Below are positions 44,204 to 53,389 of a stretch of 64,000 bases of DNA, piece after piece. The position numbers were made by a program, and so were the translations under genes. The notes beneath the pieces are model-generated. The model ran no database searches. It saw only the letters and a list, made by a program, of their open reading frames with translations, and was not told where the DNA came from. Source of the DNA: Nonomuraea helvata. GTDB lineage: Bacteria; Actinomycetota; Actinomycetes; Streptosporangiales; Streptosporangiaceae. The stretch lies in NCBI RefSeq assembly GCF_039535785.1, contig NZ_BAAAXV010000001.1:930001-994000 (forward strand), given 5' to 3'. Each line of letters opens with the position of its first letter. Positions within the stretch are counted from its first letter, which is position 1.

Positions 44204-45158
44204 CCGCGAAGACGTACAGATACGGGTGGTGCGGCCGGACCTCACCACCCGCCGCGGCCCTGGCCAGGGCGAGCGCCCCGTCCGCCGAAGAGCCACGCGG
44301 CGGAGCGAACCTGGCCCCGGGCAGCAGGGCCCGTACGGTGCTCTGGAACGGCTCCGTCAGCAGGTCGGCAGCGTCGAACAGGCGCCCGCCCCAGGAGAAG
44401 ACCGGGTCGAGCCCGGTCGCGGCGGCCACGGCGGTCTGGCCGAGCTGCCGCCCCGCCTCGGCCCAGATGTCCCGTGCGACCGGGTCACCCGCACGGGCCG
44501 CGTCGGCCACGGACGGCGCGAACGACGCCAGGTGGTGCGCCGGCGAGGCCGACTCGTAGACGAGCGCCACCAGGTCGAGGGGGTGGCCGAAGCGGGCGGT
44601 CAGGCGTTCGAGCAGGGGCGGTGAGCCGCCGGCCCGGCCGTCGTGGGCGCGCAGGGCGGCCTGGAGGCCGTGCATCCCCACCCAGGCGCCGCCGCCGTGG
44701 TCGCCGAGGAGGTGGCCCCATCCGTCGGACTGGTTCCATACGCCGTCCAGATCGGTGCCGAGGGTGATGACACCGGTTCCGGCGGCGACGACCACCCCCG
44801 GCTGGAACCCGAGCGCGCCCACGTGCGTGGTCACCATGTCGCCCGCCACCACGAGCGCCCCGAGCCCGAACCGCTCCCCCAGCGCGCGCCAGAGCGTCTC
44901 AGGGTCCCTGACCAGCCCGGGCAGCCCGGTCACCCCGACGGCCATCCCCGCGAACCGCTCGGGGACCGCCGGGACCGAGGGCCGGACCGCGTCCTCGACG
45001 ACCGCCGCGATCCGGGCGGCGAGCCGTTCGAGGTCCACGCGGCCCCCGTCCCGGGGCACCGGGGCCGCGTCCTCCCCGTACGCGCTCTCCCCTCCGCTCT
45101 CGACCCGGACCCTGATCCCCCCGCCTCCGACGTCCACGCCCGCGAAGCCGCCGCTCAT
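44148..45158 (-). CDS. BadF/BadG-type amino-sugar kinase (GlcNAc/MurNAc kinase-like)
   Basis: About 336 residues of the ASKHA fold: GFAGVDVGGGGIRVRVE (phosphate 1), VAGDMVTTHVGALG and VVAAGTGVITLG (phosphate 2), then DGWGHLLGDHGGGAWVG. Relatives phosphorylate N-acetylglucosamine, and MurK of clostridia also uses MurNAc. Coupled by ATGA to murQ, which needs MurNAc 6-phosphate, so MurNAc kinase activity is the attractive guess. ATG 45158 is the start; a much longer frame continuing upstream is antisense noise. It converges with the nitronate monooxygenase gene. Confidence 0.9.
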   Translation of the reverse strand: MSGGFAGVDVGGGGIRVRVESGGESAYGEDAAPVPRDGGRVDLERLAARIAAVVEDAVRPSVPAVPERFAGMAVGVTGLPGLVRDPETLWRALGERFGLGALVVAGDMVTTHVGALGFQPGVVVAAGTGVITLGTDLDGVWNQSDGWGHLLGDHGGGAWVGMHGLQAALRAHDGRAGGSPPLLERLTARFGHPLDLVALVYESASPAHHLASFAPSVADAARAGDPVARDIWAEAGRQLGQTAVAAATGLDPVFSWGGRLFDAADLLTEPFQSTVRALLPGARFAPPRGSSADGALALARAAAGGEVRPHHPYLYVFAASRSRTGAEAAPPPPRTR

Positions 45159-46069
45159 CCGGCCTGCCCGCCGAGCGCGGCGACGGCGGCGCGGACGCCC
45201 GGATGCGCGGCGAGCGCGGCCCGCGCCTGGTCGGGCGGGCAGCCGGTGAGGAGGCGCACGAGTGCCTCGGGGATCCGGCCGCCGCACTCCTCCAGGGCGG
45301 CGCGGCAGTCCTCCTTGGAGAGGCCGGTCGCCTCCGCGAGCAGGCTCACGGCCCGCTCGCGGAGCTTGGCGTTGGTGGCGACCAGCCCGACCATGAGATT
45401 CGAGTACGTCCGCCCGGCCTTGATCATGAGAGCCGTCGAGAACGCGTTCAGCAGCACCTTGGTCGCCGTACCTGCCTTGAGCCGCGTGGACCCGGTGAGC
45501 GCCTCGGGCCCGGTGTCCGCGACGACGAGGATGTCGGCCCGCTCCCGCAGGGGCGCCAGCGGGTTGCAGGTGATCAGCACGGTGAGCGCGCCGGCGGCCC
45601 GGGCGGCGCGCAGCGCGCCGGCCACGTACGGGGTGGACCCGGACGCCGTGATGCCGACCGCCACGTCGCGCTCGCCGAGGACCTGCGCGTCGGCGGCCCC
45701 GAGCTCCTCGGCGTCCTCCTGGTCGACGGACGAGTCCGTGAGCGCGGCGGCCCCGCCCGCGAAGTGCGCGGTGAAGAGCCCGCGCTCCACCCCGAACGTC
45801 GGCGTGATCTCCGTGGCGTCCAGCACCGCCAGCCGCCCCGACGCGCCGGCGCCGAAGTAGTGGACGCCTCCGCCCCCGGTCAGCCGGAGGTGCGCCTCGT
45901 CCACCGCGCGGGCGAGCGGACCGGTCGCGGCGCGCGCGGCCTCGACCGCCCTGGCGTCCTCGTCCAGCAGCAGCCGGAGGACGTCTCCCGACTCCAGCGT
46001 GTCTATGCCGGCGGTGCGCGGGTTGCGGCGTTCGGTCGGTGGTGCCACCTGGGCCATCGTGCTCCTCAT
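45155..46069 (-). CDS. murQ: N-acetylmuramic acid 6-phosphate etherase
   Basis: About 304 residues. Cleaves the lactyl ether of MurNAc 6-phosphate to give GlcNAc 6-phosphate. TERRNPRTAGIDTLESGDVL at the start, the SIS-domain loop YFGAGASGRLAVLDATEITPT, VGITASGSTPYVAGAL, the catalytic-site ALTGSTRLKAGTATKVLLN and KAGRTYSNLMVGL are diagnostic. ATG 46069 overlaps the GH89 stop (ATGA). Confidence 0.97.
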   Translation of the reverse strand: MRSTMAQVAPPTERRNPRTAGIDTLESGDVLRLLLDEDARAVEAARAATGPLARAVDEAHLRLTGGGGVHYFGAGASGRLAVLDATEITPTFGVERGLFTAHFAGGAAALTDSSVDQEDAEELGAADAQVLGERDVAVGITASGSTPYVAGALRAARAAGALTVLITCNPLAPLRERADILVVADTGPEALTGSTRLKAGTATKVLLNAFSTALMIKAGRTYSNLMVGLVATNAKLRERAVSLLAEATGLSKEDCRAALEECGGRIPEALVRLLTGCPPDQARAALAAHPGVRAAVAALGGQAG

Positions 46070-48252
46070 CGTTCGTTCGGCTCGAATGCGCTCGCGTGGG
46101 CGGTGAACAGCCGGCGTGACTCCGCCGCCAGGTCGCCGAGGTCGCGCGGCGCCGGCGCCGGGCCCTCACGCAGGAACACCTCGGCGCGTTCACGGAGCCG
46201 TTCCCGCAGCTCCGCTTCGGAGGCGGTGGAGGCGTCGGGCGCGGCGAGCGCGCGGTCGAGGCCGCTCGCCCACAGCGCCCAGCGGTCGCGGTAGTAGCCG
46301 CCGACGAGCCCGCTCCAGTGCCGGCCGGCGTAGTCGTCGAGCAGGGGGCTGTCCGAGGTGCCCCACACCGTGATGATGCGGCGGGCGTTGTCGGCCAGCA
46401 CGTCGCGGTCCGCGGTGTCGGCGGCCCACGACAGCGCCTTCGACTCCCAGTGCCGGAAGGTGTACTCGGGGCGGCAGGCCAGCACCCGGTCCAGGTCATC
46501 GAAGACCCGCAGGAACCGGTCGAGGCCGGGCGCGCTCGCCGCTCCCAGTCGTACCGACTCCTCCACGGCGTCGAGGTGATAGCGGTCGGCGACCCTGGCC
46601 ATGAAGGCCACGCCCACCTCGACGAGATCGTGCCCCAGCGGACCGGCCTGCAGGGCGGGATCGTGCTCGGCCACCTCGATCATCCGCTCCCACGCCCGCG
46701 CCAGCACGGCCGGCTCGTACCAGAGGACGCGGGCGGCCTCGTCGCGGAGCTCGGCCACGCCGTCGGGGATCCGCGCGTACGAGGGGTTGGTGGTGAGCAC
46801 GCCCTGGAACTGGTCGGGGGCGATCCGCACGCCCCGGGCGGCGTAGACGGTGTCCAGGAGCCCGCGCCAGGCCGCCCGCAGCTCGTCCGTCCACCGGTCC
46901 CCAGTGCCGTGACCCGTGCCGTAGCGGCGGGTCACGAAGGCGTCGAGCCAGGCGTCCAGGTCGGGGACCTCGTCCCAGATCTGGTCCGCGACGAGCTCGA
47001 AGAAGACGGGGTTGTTGCGGGTGGCCTCCATGGACAGGCCGAGGCCGGCGGGCGGGCCCGCCGCGGCCAGGGCCGCGTCGATCCCGGCCGGGACTCCGCG
47101 CAGGTCGGCGCCCGGGTCGGTGCGGCCGCCGAAATTGAGCAGCGCGCACCACAGCCAGGGTTTCCCGGAGAACTCCCGGAAGCGGCCCCACAGCGGATCG
47201 TGCTCCGCCCACAGGTCCGCCACGATCATCCGGTCGTCGGGGATCGCGTCGAGGAAGGCGTTGACGCGCTCCTCGGTCCAGAAGTCCCGCTGGTAGGAGA
47301 ACGGCCAGGCCTGCATGAGCCAGACCGCGTCCGGGTCGGCGGCCCGCAGGCCGGCCAGCGTCGCCGCCGCCACGGCCCCGGGGAAGGCCGGGTCGGCGTC
47401 GATGGGGATCATCTCGATGAACGGGTCGGCGGCGTACACGTGGTCGGTGCCGAAGAGCTTGATCTGGGCGCGGGCGATCTCGGCGCCGATCCGCTCGTAC
47501 AGCGGGTCGGCCGGGTCCAGGACCCAGGTCTCGAACCCCTGCCAGTGCCGGCGGCCGGCCCGCGCCGTCGAGGCGATCTCGTAGGGGACGTGCCCGGTGA
47601 AGGCCGGCAGCACAGGGGTCATGCCGAAGGCGCGCTCGCGGTCGAGGACGCGCGCCCCGAGCTCGCGATGGCTCTCGATCCACGAGGAGGGCAGCGGACC
47701 GGCGAAGCCGTCCAGGCAGCCCATGAACTGGAACGGCAGATAGCCCGGCCCGCCCAGGAAGCTCCGGATCCGCTGGTCGTCGAGGCCGAGGAGGGAGTAG
47801 GCGGCGTGCAGCGCGGCCTCGTGGCCGGTGACCGCGAGCGGCATCGTGATGCCGTGCAGGGCCATCCAGTCGATCTCGCGTTCCCAGTCGGCCCAGTCCC
47901 AGTACGGCATCGTGTAGCTGAAGGTGCAGAAGTTGAAGTAGTAGCCCTCGCGCACCCGCGCCGAGCCTTCGCGGAGCGGGGCGTCGGGCAGCGACGTCAG
48001 CCCCAGCGGCAGGACCGTGTCCCAGCCCACGGAGGCGCCGCAGCGGTCACGGAGATAGTGGTGGAGCGCGACCGAGGCGCTCACCCCGTCGGTCGCGGCG
48101 ATGGTGAGCACGCCGCGCGCCGCCTCGTAGGCGTACTCGCGCCCGCCGCCGTCGCGGGCGGCGAACCGTACCGACTCGGCCACGGGCCCCAGCACGCGGT
48201 GGGCCAGGCCGCGGACAGTGTCCGCCCAGAGTGGGCCGTCACCGGACGACAT
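46066..48252 (-). CDS. GH89 alpha-N-acetylglucosaminidase (NAGLU family)
   Basis: About 728 residues, no signal peptide. N-terminal domain, then the barrel: REGYYFNFCTFSYTMPYWDW, IDWMALHGITMPLAVTGHEA, FQFMGCLDGFAGPLP, FGMTPVLPAFTGHVP and VWLMQAWPFS. Catalytic glutamates by analogy lie in the TGHEA region and in GLSMEATRNNP. The family removes terminal alpha-linked GlcNAc from glycans. Translation is coupled to murQ and the kinase, so the product GlcNAc-type sugars would be phosphorylated inside the cell. The divergent ROK regulator and ABC importer complete the locus. Confidence 0.95.
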   Translation of the reverse strand: MSSGDGPLWADTVRGLAHRVLGPVAESVRFAARDGGGREYAYEAARGVLTIAATDGVSASVALHHYLRDRCGASVGWDTVLPLGLTSLPDAPLREGSARVREGYYFNFCTFSYTMPYWDWADWEREIDWMALHGITMPLAVTGHEAALHAAYSLLGLDDQRIRSFLGGPGYLPFQFMGCLDGFAGPLPSSWIESHRELGARVLDRERAFGMTPVLPAFTGHVPYEIASTARAGRRHWQGFETWVLDPADPLYERIGAEIARAQIKLFGTDHVYAADPFIEMIPIDADPAFPGAVAAATLAGLRAADPDAVWLMQAWPFSYQRDFWTEERVNAFLDAIPDDRMIVADLWAEHDPLWGRFREFSGKPWLWCALLNFGGRTDPGADLRGVPAGIDAALAAAGPPAGLGLSMEATRNNPVFFELVADQIWDEVPDLDAWLDAFVTRRYGTGHGTGDRWTDELRAAWRGLLDTVYAARGVRIAPDQFQGVLTTNPSYARIPDGVAELRDEAARVLWYEPAVLARAWERMIEVAEHDPALQAGPLGHDLVEVGVAFMARVADRYHLDAVEESVRLGAASAPGLDRFLRVFDDLDRVLACRPEYTFRHWESKALSWAADTADRDVLADNARRIITVWGTSDSPLLDDYAGRHWSGLVGGYYRDRWALWASGLDRALAAPDASTASEAELRERLRERAEVFLREGPAPAPRDLGDLAAESRRLFTAHASAFEPNER

Positions 48253-48338
48253 CGCAGGTCACACCCCTCGACTAATTAGTTCCGTACGGTCCATAATTAA
48301 TATGCTAGCGTACCGGCAACCGATGACAGGGAGAGGGC
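48253..48338. promoter_or_regulatory. Divergent promoter region with candidate ROK operator
   Basis: ACTAATTAGT (48271-48280, self-complementary) lies left of CCGTACGG (48282-48289), and ATAATTAAT lies right (48293-48301). Together they form an imperfect inverted repeat TAATTA...CCGTACGG...TAATTA. AT-rich sequence is rare here, and ROK repressors usually bind AT-rich palindromes between divergent sugar genes. Confidence 0.55.
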
Positions 48339-49586
48339 ATGGAGCAGGTCGTGGCCGCCGGCACACAGTTCATGCGAGAGGTCAACACCGCCGCCGTCCT
48401 GCGGAAGCTGCGGGCCGAGTCCAGCATGAGCGTGTCCGCCCTGGCCAAGGCCGTGGGGCTCTCCCGCCAGGCGGTCACCCGTTCGCTCAACGCGCTGGCC
48501 ACCGAGGGGCTCGTCGAGTTCGGTCCCCTCGACCGCGACTCCACCCGCGCGGGCCGGCCGGCGCAACTGGTGCGTTTCCGGGCGGAGGCGGGCCACGTGC
48601 TGGGCCTGTCGATCAGCCCGCAGGACGCGCGCGTGGCGGTGGCGGACCTGGCCGGGACGGTCACGGTGACCGACATGGTGCAGCTCGGCGCCGGTCGCGG
48701 CGGCGAGCAGGTGGTGGAGACGCTCCTGTCCACGGTGGACCGGGCGTTGCGCAGGGCCGGCATCACGACCGGCGACCTCTGGTTCGCCTCGGTGGGCACC
48801 CCCGGCATCGTCGACCCCTCCTGCGGGGTCATCAAGCTCATCCCGAGCATGCCCGGCCTGACCGGCGACCTCCTCGCGCGCCGGCTGAAGGAGACGCTCG
48901 GCTGCCCGGTCTACCTGGACAACGACGTCAAGCTGGCCACACAGGGCGAGCGGTGGCGGGACGCCGAACAGCGCGAGGACTCGCTGGTGATGATTCACTG
49001 GGGTGAGCGGGTCGGCGCCGGGATCGTGCTCAACGGCGAGCTCTACCGCGGCGCCTCCAACGACGCCGGCGACGTCGGCTTCCTCGACCTGTTCACCGAG
49101 GAGCCCGCCGGGTCCCGCCATCCGCAGGGCCTCGGCCCGTTCGAGGACCGGGTCGGCGGCACGGAGATCGTGCGGCTGGCCGCGGCTGCGGCCGGACGCG
49201 CCGGCGACGGCGCGCTCCTGGCCCGGATCGAGGCCGCGGGAGAGCAGGCGCTCGAGGCCGTGCTGGACGCCGTCGTCGACGGCAGCCCGGCGGCGCTGGA
49301 GGCCATCGACGTGGTGGCCCGCCGCTTCGCCAAGGGCATCGCCGTGATCAGGGCGATCCTCGACCCGCGGCTCATGGTCATCGGCGGGCCCCTGGCCAGA
49401 TGCGGCGAGCCGCTGCTGGCGGCGCTCCGGCGGCATCTGTCCGGCCAGCCGTTGGAGCAGCCGGCCCTGGAGGTCTCCGCGCTCCAGGAGGACGCGGTCG
49501 TCCACGGGGCGCTGCTCCACTCGCTGGACGAGATCGAGCGAACCAGGTTCGGCCTGGTGAGAAGCGGTCGCCTTGAGGGCCGTTGA
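48339..49586 (+). CDS. ROK-family transcriptional regulator
   Basis: About 415 residues. Winged-helix N terminus (MSVSALAKAVGLSRQAVTRSLN), then a sugar-kinase-like domain with VGTPGIVDPSCG, the VYLDNDVKLATQGE substrate loop and GNDAGDVGF-like SNDAGDVGFLDL. The ROK zinc motif with three cysteines is missing (HPQGLGPFEDRVGG instead), so sugar sensing may differ. It probably represses the divergent GH89 operon and the ABC genes that follow. GGGAGAGG ribosome site upstream. Confidence 0.93.
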   Translation: MEQVVAAGTQFMREVNTAAVLRKLRAESSMSVSALAKAVGLSRQAVTRSLNALATEGLVEFGPLDRDSTRAGRPAQLVRFRAEAGHVLGLSISPQDARVAVADLAGTVTVTDMVQLGAGRGGEQVVETLLSTVDRALRRAGITTGDLWFASVGTPGIVDPSCGVIKLIPSMPGLTGDLLARRLKETLGCPVYLDNDVKLATQGERWRDAEQREDSLVMIHWGERVGAGIVLNGELYRGASNDAGDVGFLDLFTEEPAGSRHPQGLGPFEDRVGGTEIVRLAAAAAGRAGDGALLARIEAAGEQALEAVLDAVVDGSPAALEAIDVVARRFAKGIAVIRAILDPRLMVIGGPLARCGEPLLAALRRHLSGQPLEQPALEVSALQEDAVVHGALLHSLDEIERTRFGLVRSGRLEGR

Positions 49587-49626
49587 AGACACGACGCCAC
49601 CCCCCTGATTGAGAAAGGTCATACGC

Positions 49627-50937
49627 ATGACGAGACCAGCCCGGCGCGCGGCGGTCGCGGCGCTCAGCGTCACGACGGCGTTCGCTCTGACGGCCTGCGC
49701 CGGCACCAGCGGCTCCGGCGGAAATACGGCGACCAAGGTCGACGTATCGACCACCATTCCCAACGACCCGGTGACGCTCACCCTGGCCTACACGAACGAC
49801 CCGCCCACCAAGGCGCTCATCGACGGCTTCACCCAGAAGCATCCGAACGTCACCATCAAGCCCCAGATGACGCCGTTCAACGACTACATCAAGTCCATCA
49901 AACTGGCGATGTCGGGGGACGCGGCACCCGACATCGCCCAGTACAACCCGGGCGCGATGAACTCCCTGGTCCCGGCCGGCCTCATCCTCGACCTGAGCCC
50001 GTGGTCCAAGGCGTACGGCTGGACCACCAAGTTCCCGCCGGCCAGCCTCGAGGTCCTCAGCTCCGACAAGTCGGCCAAGCAGTTCGGGACCGGCAGCCTG
50101 TACGCCGTCCCCGGCGGGCTCTCCGTGCTCGGCGTCTTCTACAACAAGAAGATCGTTAAAGAGGCGCCGAAGACGCTGGCCGACTTCGAGGCCGCGATGC
50201 AGAAGGCCAAGGACGCCGGCCAGACGCCGCTGAGCAACGGCGCGCTCCAGGTCGGCGGTTTCCACCTCTGGAACGCGCTGCTCAACGTCACCGGCGACGT
50301 CAACGACTACCGGTCGTGGGTGTACGGCAAGCCGGGCGCGACGATCGAGAACCCGGCCGCGCTGAAGGCCACCCAGACGCTGACCGACTGGGCGAAGAAG
50401 GGCTACATCTCCAGCGGGGCGAGCGCCACGGCGGACCCCGACGCGCTGGCGAGCTTCGCGAAGGGCAAGAGCGCGTTCCTGATCACCGGTAACTGGGGCG
50501 CCTCCGCGCTGGAGACGGAGATGAAGGACGACGTGGGCTTCTTCCTCATGCCCACTCCGTCGGGCGAGCCTGCGAAGGTCGCCTCGGGGGCGAGCGTGGC
50601 GTACGCCATCTCGTCGAAGTCCAAGAACCCGAACGTCGCCGCGGCCTTCCTCGACTACCTGAGCTCGCCGGAGGCGGCGAAGATCGAGTTCGAGGGCGGG
50701 TTCATGCCGGTCGACACCAAGGCCGAGCTGGGCGCCACGGGGCTGCGCGGCGACATCGCGAGCGCCTTCGCTCCGGTGGCGCAGGGCAACGGGATCGTGC
50801 CGTTCCCCGACTTCGCCTCCCCCGGCATGATCGACAAGCTGACTCCGGGCATCCAGGGTCTCATCAGCGGCAAGATGGCCCCCGACGCCTTCCTGAAGTC
50901 CCTGCAGGAGTCGTGGGACGGACATCATGGCTCGTGA
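49627..50937 (+). CDS. Solute-binding lipoprotein of an amino-sugar ABC importer
   Basis: About 436 residues. Lipobox LTAC with Cys24, then a Ser/Gly/Thr linker and a family-1 binding fold (VTLTLAYTNDPPTKALIDGF, PDIAQYNPGAMNSLV, SAFLITGNWGASALETEM). ATG 49627 is preferred over TTG 49609 in frame because GAGAAAGG lies upstream. Context with GH89, MurQ and the kinase suggests GlcNAc- or MurNAc-containing ligands. It overlaps the permease gene by 11 bases. Confidence 0.93.
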   Translation: MTRPARRAAVAALSVTTAFALTACAGTSGSGGNTATKVDVSTTIPNDPVTLTLAYTNDPPTKALIDGFTQKHPNVTIKPQMTPFNDYIKSIKLAMSGDAAPDIAQYNPGAMNSLVPAGLILDLSPWSKAYGWTTKFPPASLEVLSSDKSAKQFGTGSLYAVPGGLSVLGVFYNKKIVKEAPKTLADFEAAMQKAKDAGQTPLSNGALQVGGFHLWNALLNVTGDVNDYRSWVYGKPGATIENPAALKATQTLTDWAKKGYISSGASATADPDALASFAKGKSAFLITGNWGASALETEMKDDVGFFLMPTPSGEPAKVASGASVAYAISSKSKNPNVAAAFLDYLSSPEAAKIEFEGGFMPVDTKAELGATGLRGDIASAFAPVAQGNGIVPFPDFASPGMIDKLTPGIQGLISGKMAPDAFLKSLQESWDGHHGS

Positions 50938-51889
50938 TCTGAGCCCGGCTGTCTCCCCGCCGCGGGCCGCTCAGGCCCGCGGCGGGGGGCGGGTGACCGA
51001 CGGGCCGGCCCCGCCGCCACGACGGCCGGGGCGGCGGGCGCGCGGCTGGCTGTACGTGCTGCCCGCGGTCGCGGTGTACCTGGGCTTCGCCATCTGGCCG
51101 GCGCTGAACACGCTCCGCCTGTCCCTCCTGACCTGGGACGGGATCCTGCCGGCGGAGTGGGCGGGCCTGTCCAACTACGTCAAGATTTTCCGTGATTCGC
51201 AGCTGTACGAGGCCATCCTGCACAGCCTCGCGCTGATCATCTTCTTCTCGGTCATCCCCATCGGCGTCGGGCTGCTCATGACGGCGCTCCTGATGGGCAA
51301 GGTGCGGCGGGGAATGACGTTCTTCCGGATCGTCTTCTTCCTCCCCCAGGTGCTGCCGCTCGTCGCCGTCGGCATCACCTGGCGGTGGCTCTACAGCGAG
51401 TCCGGAGTCGTCAACCAGTTCCTCGACCTGGTGGGGCTCGGGTCGATCACCCGCGCCTGGCTGGGCGACTACGGCCTGGCGCTGGTTGCGCTCGGCCTGA
51501 TCGGGACCTGGGTGATGAGCGGGCTGTGCATGATGCTCTTCCTGGCCGGTGCGCAGAAGATCGACCCGTCCCTGTACGAAGCCGCCAGGCTCGACGGAGC
51601 GGGGGCGTTCCGGCAGTTCCGGCACGTCACCGTGCCCGGGGTGCGCAGGGAGATCACGGTCGCCGGCGTCATCACCACCATCTCGGCGCTGGCCAGCTTC
51701 GACCTCGTCTTCGTCACCACGAACGGCGGTCCGGCGGGCCAGACCAACGTGCCCGGCCTGCTCGTCTACCGGCTGGCCTTCAACGAGGGCGACATCGGCG
51801 GCGCCAGCGCGCTGGCCGTCGTGCTGACCGTGATCGTGGTCGCCGTCGTCAGCGCCGTCCGATACTTCACCAGGGATGATGAGAGTTGA
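50927..51889 (+). CDS. Sugar ABC transporter permease, MalF/UgpA type
   Basis: About 320 residues. A proline- and arginine-rich cytoplasmic tail of about 40 residues precedes six helices. The EAA loop reads LYEAARLDGAGAFRQFRHVT. It pairs with the next gene product. Its start lies inside the binding-protein gene, and its stop is two bases before the next ATG. Confidence 0.94.
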   Translation: MARDLSPAVSPPRAAQARGGGRVTDGPAPPPRRPGRRARGWLYVLPAVAVYLGFAIWPALNTLRLSLLTWDGILPAEWAGLSNYVKIFRDSQLYEAILHSLALIIFFSVIPIGVGLLMTALLMGKVRRGMTFFRIVFFLPQVLPLVAVGITWRWLYSESGVVNQFLDLVGLGSITRAWLGDYGLALVALGLIGTWVMSGLCMMLFLAGAQKIDPSLYEAARLDGAGAFRQFRHVTVPGVRREITVAGVITTISALASFDLVFVTTNGGPAGQTNVPGLLVYRLAFNEGDIGGASALAVVLTVIVVAVVSAVRYFTRDDES

Positions 51890-51891
51890 GC

Positions 51892-52707
51892 ATGCGCGGC
51901 GGTGTCAGTGTCCGGTACGGAGTCCTCGTCCTGCTGGCGGTCATGGTGCTGGTGCCCTTCGCCGGCATCGTCCTGGCCGCCCTGCATCCCTCGGGCGCGC
52001 AGCTCGACGGGCTGAGCATCCCGGACCGGTGGTCGTGGGAGACCTTCGCGCTCGCGTGGGAGCGGGGGAACTTCACGAACCTCATGCGTTCGAGCGTGCT
52101 GATCGCGGTCTTCGTGGTGCCGCTCGCGGTGGCGATGGCCACGCTCGCCGGCTACGGGCTGGCGATACTCAAGGTGTGGGGGCACCGGACGCTGTCGTTC
52201 GGGTTCGTGATGGGGCTGACGCTGCCGATCGAGGTCATCGTGGTGGCGCTCTACTTCAACCTGCGCGAGGTCGGCCTCACCAACTCCTACCTCGGCGTCA
52301 TCCTGGCCGAGGCGGCGCTGTTCATGCCGTTCGGGGTGTACTGGATGCAGACGCACTTCTCGAACGTGCCCGACGAACTCGTCGAGGCGGCGCGCATCGA
52401 CGGCGCCAGGGACCTCGTGGTGCTGGTGCGGGTGCTGCTGCCCATCTCGTGGCCCGCGGTGACCACGCTGTCAGTGCTGTACTTCATGTGGTCGTGGAAC
52501 CAGTTCATGCTGGTGCTGGTCATGATGCAGGACCCGGACCGGCGCACGGCTCCGAGCGGCCTGGGACTCTTCGTCGGCCAGTACACGACGGACATCCCGT
52601 TGCTGGCGGCGGCCTGCCTGATCGTCATCGCCCCGATCGTCGTCGTGTACCTCGTCTTCCAGCGCAGCTTCGTCAGCGGCATCACGCAGGGCGCCATCAA
52701 GGGCTGA
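51892..52707 (+). CDS. Sugar ABC transporter permease, MalG type
   Basis: About 271 residues from ATG 51892; a TTG at 51886 overlapping the previous stop is possible. Six helices, with ATLAGYGLAILKVWG and the EAA loop LVEAARIDGARDLVVLVRVLLP. Last gene of the importer; no ATPase gene follows. Confidence 0.94.
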   Translation: MRGGVSVRYGVLVLLAVMVLVPFAGIVLAALHPSGAQLDGLSIPDRWSWETFALAWERGNFTNLMRSSVLIAVFVVPLAVAMATLAGYGLAILKVWGHRTLSFGFVMGLTLPIEVIVVALYFNLREVGLTNSYLGVILAEAALFMPFGVYWMQTHFSNVPDELVEAARIDGARDLVVLVRVLLPISWPAVTTLSVLYFMWSWNQFMLVLVMMQDPDRRTAPSGLGLFVGQYTTDIPLLAAACLIVIAPIVVVYLVFQRSFVSGITQGAIKG

Positions 52708-52789
52708 CCCACCGCCCCCCGGTCGGCGGGATGAATCGGATCCGGCCTTACGGACATCATGGACGCGACAGCGCGGGCAGACTAGGGAC

Positions 52790-53389
52790 ATGTTCGCCGC
52801 ATTGACCGGCCTGGGGCTGTCCACGGCCGCCGGGCTGAACGCCTACATCCCACTCCTGGTCGTGGGCGTCCTGGCCAATCTCACGGACGCCGTGAAGCTC
52901 CCCGACGGCTACTCCTGGCTGTCCAACTGGGGCGTGCTCGCCGTGATCGCCGTCCTGCTGGTGGCCGAGTTCGTCCTGGACAAGGTGCCCGCCGTGGACA
53001 GCGTCAACGACACCATCCAGACCGTGGTCCGCCCGGCGGCTGGCGGCGTGGTCTTCTCCGCCACGAGCGCCGCGGCCGAGCTGGACCACTCCACCTGGAT
53101 GACCGAGCACCCATGGGCCGGCTGGCTGCTGGGCATCGTGATGGCGCTGGCCGTACACGCGATCAAGGCCACCGCCCGTCCGATGATCAACGTCGGTACG
53201 GCGGGCGTGGGCGCCCCGGTGGTGAGCACGATTGAGGACGCGGGCTCGTTCGGCATGAGCGTGGTCGCCGTCTTCGCCCCCGTGCTGGTGATCGTCGCGC
53301 TGCTCGCGCTCGCCGTGCTGGCGTGGTGGGCGATCAGACGGGTACGCCGCTTCCGCGCCCGCAGGCAGGCGGCACGCCGTCAGCTCTGA
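52790..53389 (+). CDS. DUF4126 family membrane protein
   Basis: About 199 residues with four or five helices: MFAALTGLGLSTAAGLNAYIP at the start, LVAEFVLDKVPAVDSVNDTI, a conserved ATARPMINVGTAGVGAPVVS loop and a highly basic C terminus. The function of the family is unknown. Its stop overlaps the convergent hydrolase gene by 10 bases. Confidence 0.9.
   Translation: MFAALTGLGLSTAAGLNAYIPLLVVGVLANLTDAVKLPDGYSWLSNWGVLAVIAVLLVAEFVLDKVPAVDSVNDTIQTVVRPAAGGVVFSATSAAAELDHSTWMTEHPWAGWLLGIVMALAVHAIKATARPMINVGTAGVGAPVVSTIEDAGSFGMSVVAVFAPVLVIVALLALAVLAWWAIRRVRRFRARRQAARRQL

Noticed and set aside
44148..46499. A 783-codon frame extending the kinase upstream
   Set aside because: The extension is in the wrong frame across murQ and GH89; the ATG at 45158 with an ATGA overlap is the real start.
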